Virus record (IMG/VR): IMGVR_UViG_3300035698_008016
Span: 1-42,110 of that record
DNA from: a virus
Reading direction: 5' to 3' (one strand)
Length of the DNA: 42,110 bases
A model generated the notes under the pieces. That model made no database searches and was not told the origin of the DNA. It was given only the letters and a program-made list of their open reading frames with translations. Both the position numbers and the translations under genes were made by a program. Positions 17,299 through 23,497 of the stretch are shown piece by piece (positions within the stretch are counted from its first letter, which is position 1; every line of letters starts with the position of its first letter).

Positions 17299-17852
17299 GT
17301 GACGCACCCATGCAGGTCAAGTACCTGATAGTCTACCTTACCGCCGCAGTTGTTGTCATAGTGGCAGGCCGCCTCCACGGCACAGGTCATGGTATCCTGT
17401 AGTGTACCTGTACCATAGCCCTCGTCGTAGTCAAACAGGGCACCATAGGCGTATGGCCGACCACTGCCACTGGCCACATACGTCTTTGCGGTAATAGGTA
17501 ACATACCCATGTCCATGTTCAGGAACTGAACGGCCCCCCATCCACAGATAAGTAGATTCGCTTCATACTCACCCCCAAGACCGCCCTGATCCTTAAACTG
17601 AGGATACGCGGATAAGATATCACGCAGTGCACCCGAGAAAATCCCAGGACGGGCGCTGGAAGCTACCAGCGTCGACGTGTGCTCCTCGATGACAGGTAGT
17701 AGGCTGGCATGGCCGGCAGCCATGATGATGATGCCATTCGGCAGGACATTGTACTTCTTGCGTGAGATGGGTACGGGGCTACCGTCGTTCCAGAGAGAGT
17801 CGGTGGCAATGTGAACCCGGGCCCCCTCCTGGTATGCGATCAAAACGGTCAT
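17295..17852 (-). CDS. Proteasome / HslV-like Ntn-hydrolase (threonine peptidase)
   Basis: 185 aa. After removal of Met1 the new N-terminus is Thr, as in proteasome beta subunits and HslV. Counting that Thr as 1, the order is TVLIAY, Asp17 in HIATDS, Lys31/Lys32 in ISRKKY, the strand IIIMAAGH ending at the conserved Gly46, Ser129 in ASGSGRPYAYGAL, and Asp165 before a Gly-Gly turn and VDYQVL. These match the catalytic Thr1, Asp17, Lys33, Ser129 and Asp166 set. Length agrees with HslV-type subunits (about 175). No HslU-like ATPase is in the window. It sits in the late region upstream of terminase, so it may process virion proteins or host targets. That role is inferred. Confidence 0.75.
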   Translation of the reverse strand: MTVLIAYQEGARVHIATDSLWNDGSPVPISRKKYNVLPNGIIIMAAGHASLLPVIEEHTSTLVASSARPGIFSGALRDILSAYPQFKDQGGLGGEYEANLLICGWGAVQFLNMDMGMLPITAKTYVASGSGRPYAYGALFDYDEGYGTGTLQDTMTCAVEAACHYDNNCGGKVDYQVLDLHGCVT

Positions 17853-18019
17853 CCGTGGTTACACCGGATCATGACATCCTCGTCCTTCTTGAGGTGATCT
17901 CGAAGGACCATGATGATAATAGATATCTCATTGGTATCCATAATCTCCTCGAGCTGTTGATTAGGTGTATCTATATCCGGGGGCTTCCGAACGGATACTG
18001 TGTAATCGTAGTCAGTCAT
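17849..18019 (-). CDS. 56-aa hypothetical protein, first gene after the late promoter
   Basis: 56 codons (starts MTDYDYTVSVRKPPDID, ends MIRCNHG). The ATG follows AAGGAGACTAAG and the stop overlaps the peptidase start as ATGA. It begins about 30 bases downstream of a well-formed sigma70 promoter. Composition is acidic, with one hydrophobic run (EISIIIMVLRDHL) too short for a membrane span. Function unknown. Its position as leader of the peptidase transcript suggests it could pair with it. Confidence 0.65.
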   Translation of the reverse strand: MTDYDYTVSVRKPPDIDTPNQQLEEIMDTNEISIIIMVLRDHLKKDEDVMIRCNHG

Positions 18020-18049
18020 CTTAGTCTCCTTAGTTTATATCAACAAATC

Positions 18050-18078
18050 ATTGTAAATCGCGCGAGAACCCCCGTCAA
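18050..18078 (-). promoter_or_regulatory. Late sigma70-type promoter
   Basis: Minus strand TTGACG (18073-18078), a 17-base spacer and TACAAT (18050-18055). It reads into the 56-aa gene, the proteasome-like peptidase and the terminase cluster. TCGCGC and GCGCGA flank the -35 as a 6-bp inverted repeat and may be an operator. It is the best-matching promoter found on the minus strand. Confidence 0.7.
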
Positions 18079-18185
18079 TGCGCGAAATCTTGAGATAGGA
18101 CTTTAAAATGTGGGCCTAGGGATTCGCGAGCGGGTACAGGGGCAGCGGGTGTGGCAGGGGGAGGGGTCACCCCCGCGCGTTCCAT
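18075..18185 (-). CDS. Possible 36-aa Pro/Ala-rich microprotein
   Basis: A 36-codon frame (MERAGVTPPPATPAAPVPAR at the start, then ESLGPHFKVLSQDFAH). It fills the space between the terminator at 18251 and the late promoter, and its stop lies inside the -35 hexamer. An AGG lies about 13 bases upstream of the ATG, so the ribosome site is weak. It may be only an open stretch of high-GC sequence. Confidence 0.25.
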   Translation of the reverse strand: MERAGVTPPPATPAAPVPARESLGPHFKVLSQDFAH

Positions 18186-18250
18186 GTCAACTATTACCTT
18201 GATACCATTTGATACGTGTGGGATTGAACCACCCATTCAACCCAAAGAAA

Positions 18251-18278
18251 GACGCGCACGAAATTAATCATGCGCGTC
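18251..18278 (-). terminator. Intrinsic terminator closing the small regulatory cassette
   Basis: GACGCGCA pairs with TGCGCGTC around a 12-base loop; on the minus strand it is followed by TTTCTTT. It lies 17 bases after the stop of the 67-aa gene and isolates the 18296-18962 cassette from the late promoter. Confidence 0.6.
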
Positions 18279-18295
18279 GGTCGTCGCGTGCGGTG

Positions 18296-18499
18296 TTACG
18301 CGTCGGGTTTTGATTTCGTCATGCGTGCGGTTACGGTTTTGACACGTTTGTCAAATTCGGCTTTGGAGAACGTGTGACGATTTCCGCGTCCAACGCGTTC
18401 GTTATTTGCGCGCAAAATACGGCGAACATTTTTCGCCGTCGTGTTGCATTTGGTCGCGATGTCGGACGGGGTGAACGTCGATTTTTTCGGGTCGGTCAT
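18296..18499 (-). CDS. 67-aa helix-turn-helix DNA-binding protein
   Basis: 67 aa, basic. The segment FTPSDIATKCNTTAKNVRRI (about 9-28) reads as a helix-turn-helix in which TTAKNVRR would be the recognition helix, followed by a NRHTFSKAEFDKRV wing-like part. The ATG follows AAAAGGAAATGACAA. A perfect 14-base palindrome lies 89 bases upstream. The gene ends at an intrinsic terminator, so it sits in a self-contained regulatory unit. It is probably a transcription regulator. Its operator may be that palindrome or the one at 18942-18959. Confidence 0.7.
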   Translation of the reverse strand: MTDPKKSTFTPSDIATKCNTTAKNVRRILRANNERVGRGNRHTFSKAEFDKRVKTVTARMTKSKPDA

Positions 18500-18587
18500 T
18501 TGTCATTTCCTTTTGTGTGTGTATCAACAGCTATAGTTTCGCAGAACGTCAAGGTGATGTCAACAATGAATCTTGATGGTTTGAAAG

Positions 18588-18601
18588 ACAATTGCAATTG
18601 T
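18588..18601. promoter_or_regulatory. Perfect 14-bp palindrome, candidate operator
   Basis: ACAATTGCAATTGT is an exact palindrome in the gap between the 92-aa gene and the helix-turn-helix gene (18500-18627). A symmetric site of this size upstream of a small HTH gene is a reasonable autoregulatory operator. No clear promoter hexamers surround it. Confidence 0.4.
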
Positions 18602-18627
18602 ATTCGGGATCATGATAACCCAGTAGA

Positions 18628-18906
18628 TCATGGGGTGCACCGACGAATACAATAATCATGGGTGTCATTGTTATCAGCGAGGATGTAAATCATTCGATCA
18701 CCGCAGGGGCGCAGGAGTTTGGCATCAACCAATTGCGTTGCGAAGTCATGGGAAACTTCATCGTCGGGCGAATATTTATTGCGGATGGCGAGAGTCGTAA
18801 CGTGTTCGATTAAGGCATCAACATAGTCGGCGCAACATGCGAAGGTACGGTTCATTTCGTGGTCGGGTGATTCGAGATCAACGGACGTGGTTTCGTAGAC
18901 GTTCAT
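18628..18906 (-). CDS. Hypothetical protein, first gene of the regulatory cassette
   Basis: 92 aa. The start at 18906 is chosen because GGAG lies six bases upstream; a longer frame would begin at 19023 but would contain the promoter at 18934-18962. It is acidic and has four Cys residues (CC near residue 24 and two near the C-terminus, CGDRM and CIRRC), with a helical centre (YVDALIEHVTTLAIRN). Function unknown. Its own promoter with an embedded palindrome indicates separate regulation from its neighbours. Confidence 0.6.
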   Translation of the reverse strand: MNVYETTSVDLESPDHEMNRTFACCADYVDALIEHVTTLAIRNKYSPDDEVSHDFATQLVDAKLLRPCGDRMIYILADNNDTHDYCIRRCTP

Positions 18907-18933
18907 GACATTCTCCATTTGTTTAATGTCATG

Positions 18934-18962
18934 ATTGTATAATCCATTCGTTAATGGATCAA
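18934..18962 (-). promoter_or_regulatory. Sigma70-type promoter with palindromic operator in the spacer
   Basis: Minus strand TTGATC (18957-18962), 17-base spacer, TACAAT (18934-18939). The inverted repeat ATCCATT / AATGGAT (18942-18948 and 18953-18959, four-base centre) fills the spacer and touches the -35, where a bound dimer would block RNA polymerase. It drives the 92-aa gene and probably the HTH gene. Confidence 0.6.
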
Positions 18963-19107
18963 TAACAAATCTTGCCTCTTTTGATCCACCGCGGGTGCGG
19001 TCCCGGCGGGGATCTTTCCCCATCCACCGAGACGGACGTCATCTACCAAACCACCGGGGAAATATCCCCCGCGGATCAGCAGTAAGTCCTTTTTATGGCG
19101 TCCCGAA

Positions 19108-19542
19108 CTAGTCTGTATCTACCGGCCGGAATATACCAGTGCCATCGGGAGCTAGCTCGAGGATATCACCTCTCTCAATAGACTCCATGGCTCTCTGTAG
19201 TTCTTGGTCACTGAGGTCCTCGATGTAGTTCATGATGGTATGCTCGTGAACTACCTTCTCATTGTAGCCGGAAAGCTTGGCAAACATCACAACCATCTGT
19301 GCCCACCCGGCAGGGTTCTTTCTGGCCATCCTATCTAAGGATGCTTTAGACGGTTGAGACTGCATTATGTCCTGGAGTACATCCGTGAAAGGACTGCGGC
19401 TTAAACTGGTGAGCTGCTGCTCAAGATATGAGGGGGGAACTTGCCGCGAAGAACGATCCAACCCCTGTCTTCTCACCACTTCTATATCCTTCCCGGGGAC
19501 CTTACTCTCTCTCCGGCTTCCGGACTTGCGTTTAAAACCCAT
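19108..19542 (-). CDS. Possible terminase small subunit
   Basis: 144 aa. The ATG at 19542 is preferred (eight bases after AAGGAG); an in-frame ATG at 19563 overlaps the upstream gene further. The N-terminus is basic (GFKRKSGSRRESK), the middle is helical, and the C-terminus has MNYIEDLSDQELQRAMES, like the LSDEEL-type tail seen in many small terminases. No other small-terminase candidate is evident in the late region. The location about 3 kb upstream of terL and the lack of a clear N-terminal HTH make this a tentative call. Confidence 0.4.
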   Translation of the reverse strand: MGFKRKSGSRRESKVPGKDIEVVRRQGLDRSSRQVPPSYLEQQLTSLSRSPFTDVLQDIMQSQPSKASLDRMARKNPAGWAQMVVMFAKLSGYNEKVVHEHTIMNYIEDLSDQELQRAMESIERGDILELAPDGTGIFRPVDTD

Positions 19543-19849
19543 CTGGCTTACTCCTTTTGTCAAACTTTGATTTCATGTTATAGACTCCATTCTCTCCGTA
19601 TTGATACTTCCATCTCATCAGTAGCCATCTGCGTATCATCTCAGGATCGGTGCACAGGGTTCCGTCAGGCAGGCGAGCAGCAGGGAATCCGTAGCTGCGT
19701 ATCCACCGACGAATAGTACCAATCTTATACCTACCCCGAAAGTAAGCCATGATTTCATCTGCACCAAACAATACTCTCTCGGTGCCCATGTCCTCGAGTG
19801 GTACATACGCATGTGACTTCTTCCTAGTGCGGGGACCTTTCGCTCGCAT
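19532..19849 (-). CDS. Predicted helix-turn-helix DNA-binding protein
   Basis: 105 aa, basic at both ends. Residues about 25-75 contain GADEIMAYFRGRYKIGTIRRW, then a turn and YGFPAARLPDGTLCTDPEMI, a layout like excisionase/AlpA-type or small-terminase HTH domains, where a helix-turn-helix is followed by a short beta hairpin. It lies in the first leftward operon, overlapping the next gene by 11 bases. A role in DNA recognition (regulation or packaging initiation) is inferred. Confidence 0.55.
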   Translation of the reverse strand: MRAKGPRTRKKSHAYVPLEDMGTERVLFGADEIMAYFRGRYKIGTIRRWIRSYGFPAARLPDGTLCTDPEMIRRWLLMRWKYQYGENGVYNMKSKFDKRSKPDGF

Positions 19850-19850
19850 C

Positions 19851-20204
19851 TCATCCTATCTCCATCAGTCTTGCTGCTCTTGGTGAGCGTTCCCAGTACC
19901 AACGCTTCTCCTTTCGATTATACTGACACCGGTAGCCCATATCAATGGCTTTGTTCCGATATGTGGCAAATGATATATCAGACAGCTCGGCCTGATGCTT
20001 GATGACAATGCTGGGGATCTTGTTACCCATTGAGCTAAGCCATCGGCTACACTCCTTGCCTTTTACACCGCGAACACCCGTACTCCGTGAGTTAGCACCA
20101 CGGCGTTGGATATCACTGCGTATCTTCTTCTTCTTCTTATCGCTATCTCGTATCTCTCGTAACAGCGAGATAATGGTCCTTAGTAAGTCATGAGTCTCGG
20201 TCAT
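19851..20204 (-). CDS. Basic hypothetical protein, first leftward gene
   Basis: 117 aa starting at 20204, where ATG follows GGAGG by eight bases; the frame stays open upstream to 20276, but without a ribosome site. There is a Lys-rich stretch (DSDKKKKKIRSDIQRR) and a C-terminal half with HQAELSDISFATYRNKA then GYRCQYNRKEKRWYWER, reminiscent of a winged-helix or nucleic-acid-binding hairpin. It is the first gene downstream of the leftward control region and may be a regulator. No family is assigned. Confidence 0.6.
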   Translation of the reverse strand: MTETHDLLRTIISLLREIRDSDKKKKKIRSDIQRRGANSRSTGVRGVKGKECSRWLSSMGNKIPSIVIKHQAELSDISFATYRNKAIDMGYRCQYNRKEKRWYWERSPRAARLMEIG

Positions 20205-20276
20205 GTTGCGCCTCCTCGCGCGTGAACACTCGAACATACCGTATATACATGAAATATATATAGTATTACAATACAT

Positions 20277-20381
20277 TTAGTCTCAGACATATTCACAAGT
20301 TTAATAGTATACCATGTAGATAACGGACGTATGCCACATCCATATGTATACTAGTTAACTCATTGATATGTCTAAGACTAA
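20277..20381. promoter_or_regulatory. Paired operator-like inverted repeats
   Basis: TTAGTCTCAGACATAT (20277-20292) and ATATGTCTAAGACTAA (20366-20381) are reverse complements with one mismatch. Each has its own perfect core palindrome GTCT-n-AGAC. Centres are about 89 bases apart, near eight helical turns, which would permit looping. The right copy covers the -35 of the leftward promoter candidate. Confidence 0.6.
20345..20374 (-). promoter_or_regulatory. Candidate leftward promoter
   Basis: Minus strand TAGACA (20369-20374), an 18-base spacer and TATACA (20345-20350). It would drive the 117-, 105- and 144-aa genes. The -35 lies in the right-hand GTCTAAGAC palindrome, consistent with repression there. 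The match is moderate. Confidence 0.45.
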
Positions 20382-20464
20382 TTTAACAGTAATACCCGAG
20401 CATTATCAATCGTTAACCAGCGTCGTATGTTCGTACACGCGCGCGTGTGCGGCGATATTCGCTG

Positions 20465-20494
20465 TTGACTGCGGCATACATAAGAATATATATT
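20465..20494 (+). promoter_or_regulatory. Candidate rightward early promoter
   Basis: TTGACT (20465-20470) followed by TATATA at 16 bases (20487-20492) or TATATT at 18 (20489-20494). Transcription would start near 20500, leaving a short leader before the first early gene at 20529, whose ribosome site GGAG is at 20518-20521. A further TTGACA at 20502-20507 has no usable -10 upstream of the gene. Confidence 0.6.
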
Positions 20495-20528
20495 TACTGC
20501 GTTGACACATTTTACACGGAGATCACAT

Positions 20529-20660
20529 ATGAAATGCCATCTTATCTTTGATTACCTCAGGCCTGGGTCACCGCCTGACTACATGGCCGCTGACCCGGAC
20601 CACGCTGACTGCCGGGGTATCATCGATGCCCTTACCCTGTGGATGAAGGAGAACCACTGA
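20529..20660 (+). CDS. 43-aa early hypothetical protein
   Basis: 43 codons (starts MKCHLIFDYLRPGSPPDYM, ends LWMKENH), with ACGGAG seven bases upstream of the ATG and a stop that shares bases with the next start (TGATG). It is the first gene of the rightward early train. Acidic, with two Cys and one His in a CxH / HADC pattern that is not a full metal site. Function unknown; first early microproteins often modulate host processes, but nothing here shows that. Confidence 0.6.
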   Translation: MKCHLIFDYLRPGSPPDYMAADPDHADCRGIIDALTLWMKENH

Positions 20661-20896
20661 TGCCCCTAATCACCATACGCACCACAGATGGTATCAAGGT
20701 CTTCAACCGGTATGACATACACCTGTTTACCATCCAGCTCCAGACCACAAAGCCCTCACCTCGGTGGTACATTGAGACTGAGCATGACACCACCCGACGG
20801 TTAGACCTCACACACTGGTGGGAGCGCTACGCGGCCGCCGAGCATTACTGCCGTGTTCTCGGGCTGGAGTACAGCCTGGATGAGGTATCAAAATGA
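20660..20896 (+). CDS. 78-aa early hypothetical protein
   Basis: 78 aa. The start at 20660 is chosen because AAGGAG precedes it and the ATG overlaps the previous stop; an in-frame ATG at 20639 would overlap further. Beta-rich N-terminus (PLITIRTTDGIKVFNRYDIH) and a helical end (WWERYAAAEHYCRVLGLEYS). It ends in EVSK through the repeated junction described at 20881. No recognised family. Confidence 0.6.
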   Translation: MPLITIRTTDGIKVFNRYDIHLFTIQLQTTKPSPRWYIETEHDTTRRLDLTHWWERYAAAEHYCRVLGLEYSLDEVSK

Positions 20897-21060
20897 CTGC
20901 CTACCATATCGTGTACTACAACGCGGAGGGCAAGTCTGTCGCCACGCAGACGCTGGAGACTGACGTTCACAAACTGGGCGCGGCCAAGATGATGCTCAAG
21001 CAATCAACCCTCCGCTCAAATGAGTGGTCCTATTTCACATTCACTGAGGTATCAAAATGA
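20893..21060 (+). CDS. 55-aa early hypothetical protein
   Basis: 55 codons (starts MTAYHIVYYNAEGKSVATQT), coupled on both sides by ATGA overlaps. It ends in the same EVSK plus start context as the preceding gene. A short beta strand and one helix (LGAAKMMLKQS) are predicted. No family. The gene is supported by ribosome-site spacing (TGAGGT before ATG) and by the unbroken coupling chain. Confidence 0.6.
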   Translation: MTAYHIVYYNAEGKSVATQTLETDVHKLGAAKMMLKQSTLRSNEWSYFTFTEVSK

Positions 21061-21365
21061 CTACACCCACTGAGGCAGGCGAGCAGATGGTCGAGGAGTA
21101 CCGCGGCGCCATACTCGCGATGAATAATGACATGACGGCAAGCCTGGAGCAATACGTTATCGCGCTGCTCGACCGTAACCCCGATATACCGCCGAACCTG
21201 GCGCTGCAGGTTGTATCGATGGGTCTTGTTAACCTGGCCGTCGTCGGTGTCATGGAGCTGTCGCTCGAGGGTGCTTCACCGGCCACACGCGACGAGGCCG
21301 CCAGCGAGATGGCCACGGTATTCTCCCGACTCATCGGCGTTATCAAAAATGGAGACAAAAAATGA
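21057..21365 (+). CDS. Early hypothetical protein, helical
   Basis: 102 aa, acidic and almost entirely helical. The central segment LALQVVSMGLVNLAVVGVME is hydrophobic enough to be a membrane-associated helix, but it is interrupted by polar residues and could equally be the core of a helical bundle. Four-base overlaps on both sides. No family is recognised. Confidence 0.6.
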   Translation: MTTPTEAGEQMVEEYRGAILAMNNDMTASLEQYVIALLDRNPDIPPNLALQVVSMGLVNLAVVGVMELSLEGASPATRDEAASEMATVFSRLIGVIKNGDKK

Positions 21366-22081
21366 CCGACACGAAGATACTCGACCGTATCCACAAGATG
21401 ATGGCTCTTGCGAATAACGAGGGTGCCACCGAGGCTGAGGCCGCCACTGCCCTGGAGATGGCGCAGAACCTGGCCATTCGCCACGGTATTAACATATCAC
21501 TACATGCGGGCGCCGAGCATACCGCTGAGTCACGCGTTACCAGCATCCGAGACCCGAAGCCCTGGCCGTCATCCAACGCATACCATCGTACCCTGTGGGA
21601 CATCGTCACGCAGATGTACTATGGTCAATGGGTCGTCCATCAGCGTTCGAAGGGCCACTTCGAGATTGAGTTTATCGTTCTCGACGAGTACTCAACCGTC
21701 GCTCTCGACACATTGTACTTCGTCAAGGCCCAGGTCGAGGAGCTGTACAAACAGAATATGCCACGTGGTATGACACAGAAGGAACGTTCAAATTATCGCC
21801 GTACGTTCAAGTTCGCTGCCGCTGCCCGCGTATCGACGCGTGTCTGGAACCACCGTTTCGAGCTCGAGAATGACAATGACTACGCGGAGACACATACGGG
21901 GCACAACGCGCTCGCTGTTATCGACCACACCAGGCAGGCTAAAGAACGCGTCCGGGCTCACGTCAATGAGAACTTCCGGCACCTGCGTACCATGAAGACT
22001 CGTGCTGCCAAGGCTGGCCGCGGTACACATGATGGAACCCGCGCCGGCGCAAACGTCCAACTAAATAGGAGCCTCACATGA
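21362..22081 (+). CDS. DUF2786-domain protein
   Basis: 239 aa. The first 50 residues are a clear DUF2786 domain: KILDRIHKMMALANNEGATE, then EAATALEMAQNLAIRHGI. That helical module is common in phage and plasmid proteins of unknown biochemical role. A second alpha/beta part (about 75-175) contains YHRTLWDIVTQMYYGQWV and a basic, Arg-rich end (HVNENFRHLRTMKTRAAKAG) that may bind nucleic acid. It is the largest protein of the early train. The role is not established for the family. Confidence 0.75.
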   Translation: MTDTKILDRIHKMMALANNEGATEAEAATALEMAQNLAIRHGINISLHAGAEHTAESRVTSIRDPKPWPSSNAYHRTLWDIVTQMYYGQWVVHQRSKGHFEIEFIVLDEYSTVALDTLYFVKAQVEELYKQNMPRGMTQKERSNYRRTFKFAAAARVSTRVWNHRFELENDNDYAETHTGHNALAVIDHTRQAKERVRAHVNENFRHLRTMKTRAAKAGRGTHDGTRAGANVQLNRSLT

Positions 22082-22287
22082 ACGACGAGGATTCGCTTAA
22101 CGAACTCGGTGACCGTCTGTCACGTATTGATCGGGAGATTGAACGACTTAACCGACAGGAGGGGTCAATCGATAAACGTACGGATATGATTGACGTCTTC
22201 CTCGGCTTCTGCGGCATCATACTGGGTGGCCTACTTATCTGCGGTGTTGTCGCCGTGGTACTGCATGCCTCGGGGGTAATCGAATGA
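22078..22287 (+). CDS. Small membrane protein with N-terminal coiled coil
   Basis: 69 aa. Residues 5-40 are charged and helical (LGDRLSRIDREIERLNRQEG), likely coiled coil. Residues about 41-65 form one transmembrane helix (FLGFCGIILGGLLICGVVAV). No signal-peptide cleavage site. Probably an inner-membrane protein with a cytoplasmic coiled coil. It is coupled by ATGA overlaps to both neighbours. In the early region a lysis function is unlikely; superinfection exclusion or host takeover are guesses. Confidence 0.65.
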   Translation: MNDEDSLNELGDRLSRIDREIERLNRQEGSIDKRTDMIDVFLGFCGIILGGLLICGVVAVVLHASGVIE

Positions 22288-22880
22288 GACGCAAGAGTTC
22301 AAAAGAGTTCATGCGTGACCCGCTCATCATCCCGGTGTTCATGAGACAGGTGGGCACCAAGCTCACCGCCATGAAAATACACCTCACGTTGACCGGCACT
22401 CACTCCAAGAAGTCCAAGATGTTTACGTTCGTGGAACGTGACTTCAACACCGCCGCCGATGCCCTCATTTATATCAACAAAGCCATGCCACAGATCGGCC
22501 GGTATGCCGTGAGTGATCGTGTCGCCGTTGATGCATCGGGTTTAATGCTCTACAGCAACTACAGCATCCGCAGCATCATTGACGGTGTTGAACCCGACGG
22601 AATGCTACCCAACCACAGGCTTGATAAGAGGAGCTTCACAAACATGACGAAGCCAACACCATCCGCCAAACCCGCAGCCAAGCGCAAGGAACGCGTCAAC
22701 GGTGAGATCATCGTGCTGAAGGTTATATGCAACGAAGTCGACATCGACCCGGGGCTCGCACGAAGAAAATTGCGCGCCGCGATTAAAGCGGGTACACTGG
22801 AGCATGCCCCGTCCGCTCGCTGGGAGTGGCCTAAAGGCTCTGACATACTAGCAACCGTGAAGGAGATACTGAACAAATGA
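22284..22880 (+). CDS. Early protein with C-terminal DNA-binding-like helical module
   Basis: 198 aa. The N-terminal 110 residues are mixed alpha/beta (MKIHLTLTGTHSKKSKMFTF, ASGLMLYSNYSIRSIIDG). A basic linker (TPSAKPAAKRKERVNGE) leads to a module with CNEVDIDPGLARRKLRAAIK and then WEWPKGSDILATVKEIL. This module is laid out like the C-terminal half of the Lys-rich protein at 36961-37302 (LGIAAFTVRVKLRQAGI, then a Trp/Tyr hairpin and helix). It looks like a helix-turn-helix plus hairpin. Function unknown. Confidence 0.6.
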   Translation: MRRKSSKEFMRDPLIIPVFMRQVGTKLTAMKIHLTLTGTHSKKSKMFTFVERDFNTAADALIYINKAMPQIGRYAVSDRVAVDASGLMLYSNYSIRSIIDGVEPDGMLPNHRLDKRSFTNMTKPTPSAKPAAKRKERVNGEIIVLKVICNEVDIDPGLARRKLRAAIKAGTLEHAPSARWEWPKGSDILATVKEILNK

Positions 22881-23032
22881 AACTTACAGCAAAGCAACGT
22901 AACACTCTGGGTGATCTGCAAGAGACAGTTAACAATCTTGCGGGTATAGCGACCGCAGGGTTCTTCGCCGGGCTCGGGTTCTTCGGGTCATTCTACGTTA
23001 TTGTCGCAATCGTGGGGAGCATGAAGCCATGA
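22877..23032 (+). CDS. 51-aa small membrane protein
   Basis: 51 codons (starts MKLTAKQRNTLGDLQETVNN) with a transmembrane helix around residues 22-48 (GIATAGFFAGLGFFGSFYVI). Its start overlaps the previous stop and its stop overlaps the next start, both as ATGA. Short charged N-terminus and little after the helix. Together with the 69-aa and 28-aa proteins it makes three tiny membrane proteins in the early train. Confidence 0.6.
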   Translation: MKLTAKQRNTLGDLQETVNNLAGIATAGFFAGLGFFGSFYVIVAIVGSMKP

Positions 23033-23250
23033 GCTACGGTGAGAACTGGACGGCCGACTACATCACTATCAAGTTCAAGGTGATGTCCGAGCGCGTTGAC
23101 AAAAACGGCAAGACACGTGGCAGCACACGAACGAGAACTGTGCTGCGCCGGGTGAACTCCGAAGAGGAGGCTGTTCGTGCCTTCCTCGGTGTTCGCAAAC
23201 ACTACTCGAACTGGAATACCCGCGACTTCTCGTGGGCCCCGCAATTCTGA
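23029..23250 (+). CDS. 73-aa early hypothetical protein
   Basis: 73 aa, basic. Beta-hairpin-like N-terminus (ADYITIKFKVMSERVDKNGK) with Arg/Thr-rich middle (RGSTRTRTVLRRVNSEEEAV) and aromatic C-terminus. It could bind nucleic acid. No family recognised. Confidence 0.55.
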   Translation: MSYGENWTADYITIKFKVMSERVDKNGKTRGSTRTRTVLRRVNSEEEAVRAFLGVRKHYSNWNTRDFSWAPQF

Positions 23251-23263
23251 AGGAGAAACTGTT

Positions 23264-23497
23264 ATGAGAAGATCACCTCTTGCTGCACTTGCTACCTCCA
23301 TATTGTCCTCTGGCTTAAGCATGGTGCCACACATTATTAAGCCAGGGCCTCGCGCCCAGCGTCGTCGCTATCGCCATAGCTGGGGTGGTGATGCGAACAA
23401 GTACCCGCCTCACCAGGGTAAGAAGGAATGCCTGCGTCGTCGGGAACGTCGGGGTACAGAAGACTACGCTGCACTCGCAACGAATGGGCTTCGGTGA
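23264..23497 (+). CDS. 77-aa very basic early protein
   Basis: 77 aa. The start at 23264 lies seven bases after AGGAGAAAC; an upstream in-frame ATG at 23177 lies inside the previous gene. Arg-rich (PGPRAQRRRYRHSW, then CLRRRERRGTED). The N-terminus (RRSPLAALATSILSSGLSMV) has a hydrophobic stretch that could act as a signal or anchor, though it is short. Probably nucleic-acid binding. Stop and next start overlap (TGATG). Confidence 0.5.
   Translation: MRRSPLAALATSILSSGLSMVPHIIKPGPRAQRRRYRHSWGGDANKYPPHQGKKECLRRRERRGTEDYAALATNGLR

Larger units (their letters stand above)
20205..20528. other. Divergent intergenic control region, AT-rich, possible origin
   Basis: 324 bases without a credible gene lie between the leftward and rightward operons. 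It is visibly more AT-rich than the coding DNA and packed with symmetric elements: a pair of GTCTnAGAC sites (20277-20292 and 20366-20381), an inverted pair GTTAAC-tc-ATTGAT / ATCAAT-c-GTTAAC (20354-20367 and 20405-20417), and a perfect palindrome ACACGCGCGCGTGT (20435-20448). Candidate promoters point both ways. The density of repeats plus AT-richness also fits a replication origin. That is an inference. Confidence 0.7.

Noticed and set aside
18200-18245. tRNA T-arm-like sequence GGTTCAATCCC on the minus strand (possible tRNA end or attP)
   Set aside because: No matching acceptor, D or anticodon arms could be placed upstream, and there is no integrase gene to support an attachment site.
18907-19023. 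Upstream extension of the 92-aa gene to 131 codons
   Set aside because: It would contain the promoter at 18934-18962 and lacks a ribosome site; the internal ATG has GGAG at good spacing.
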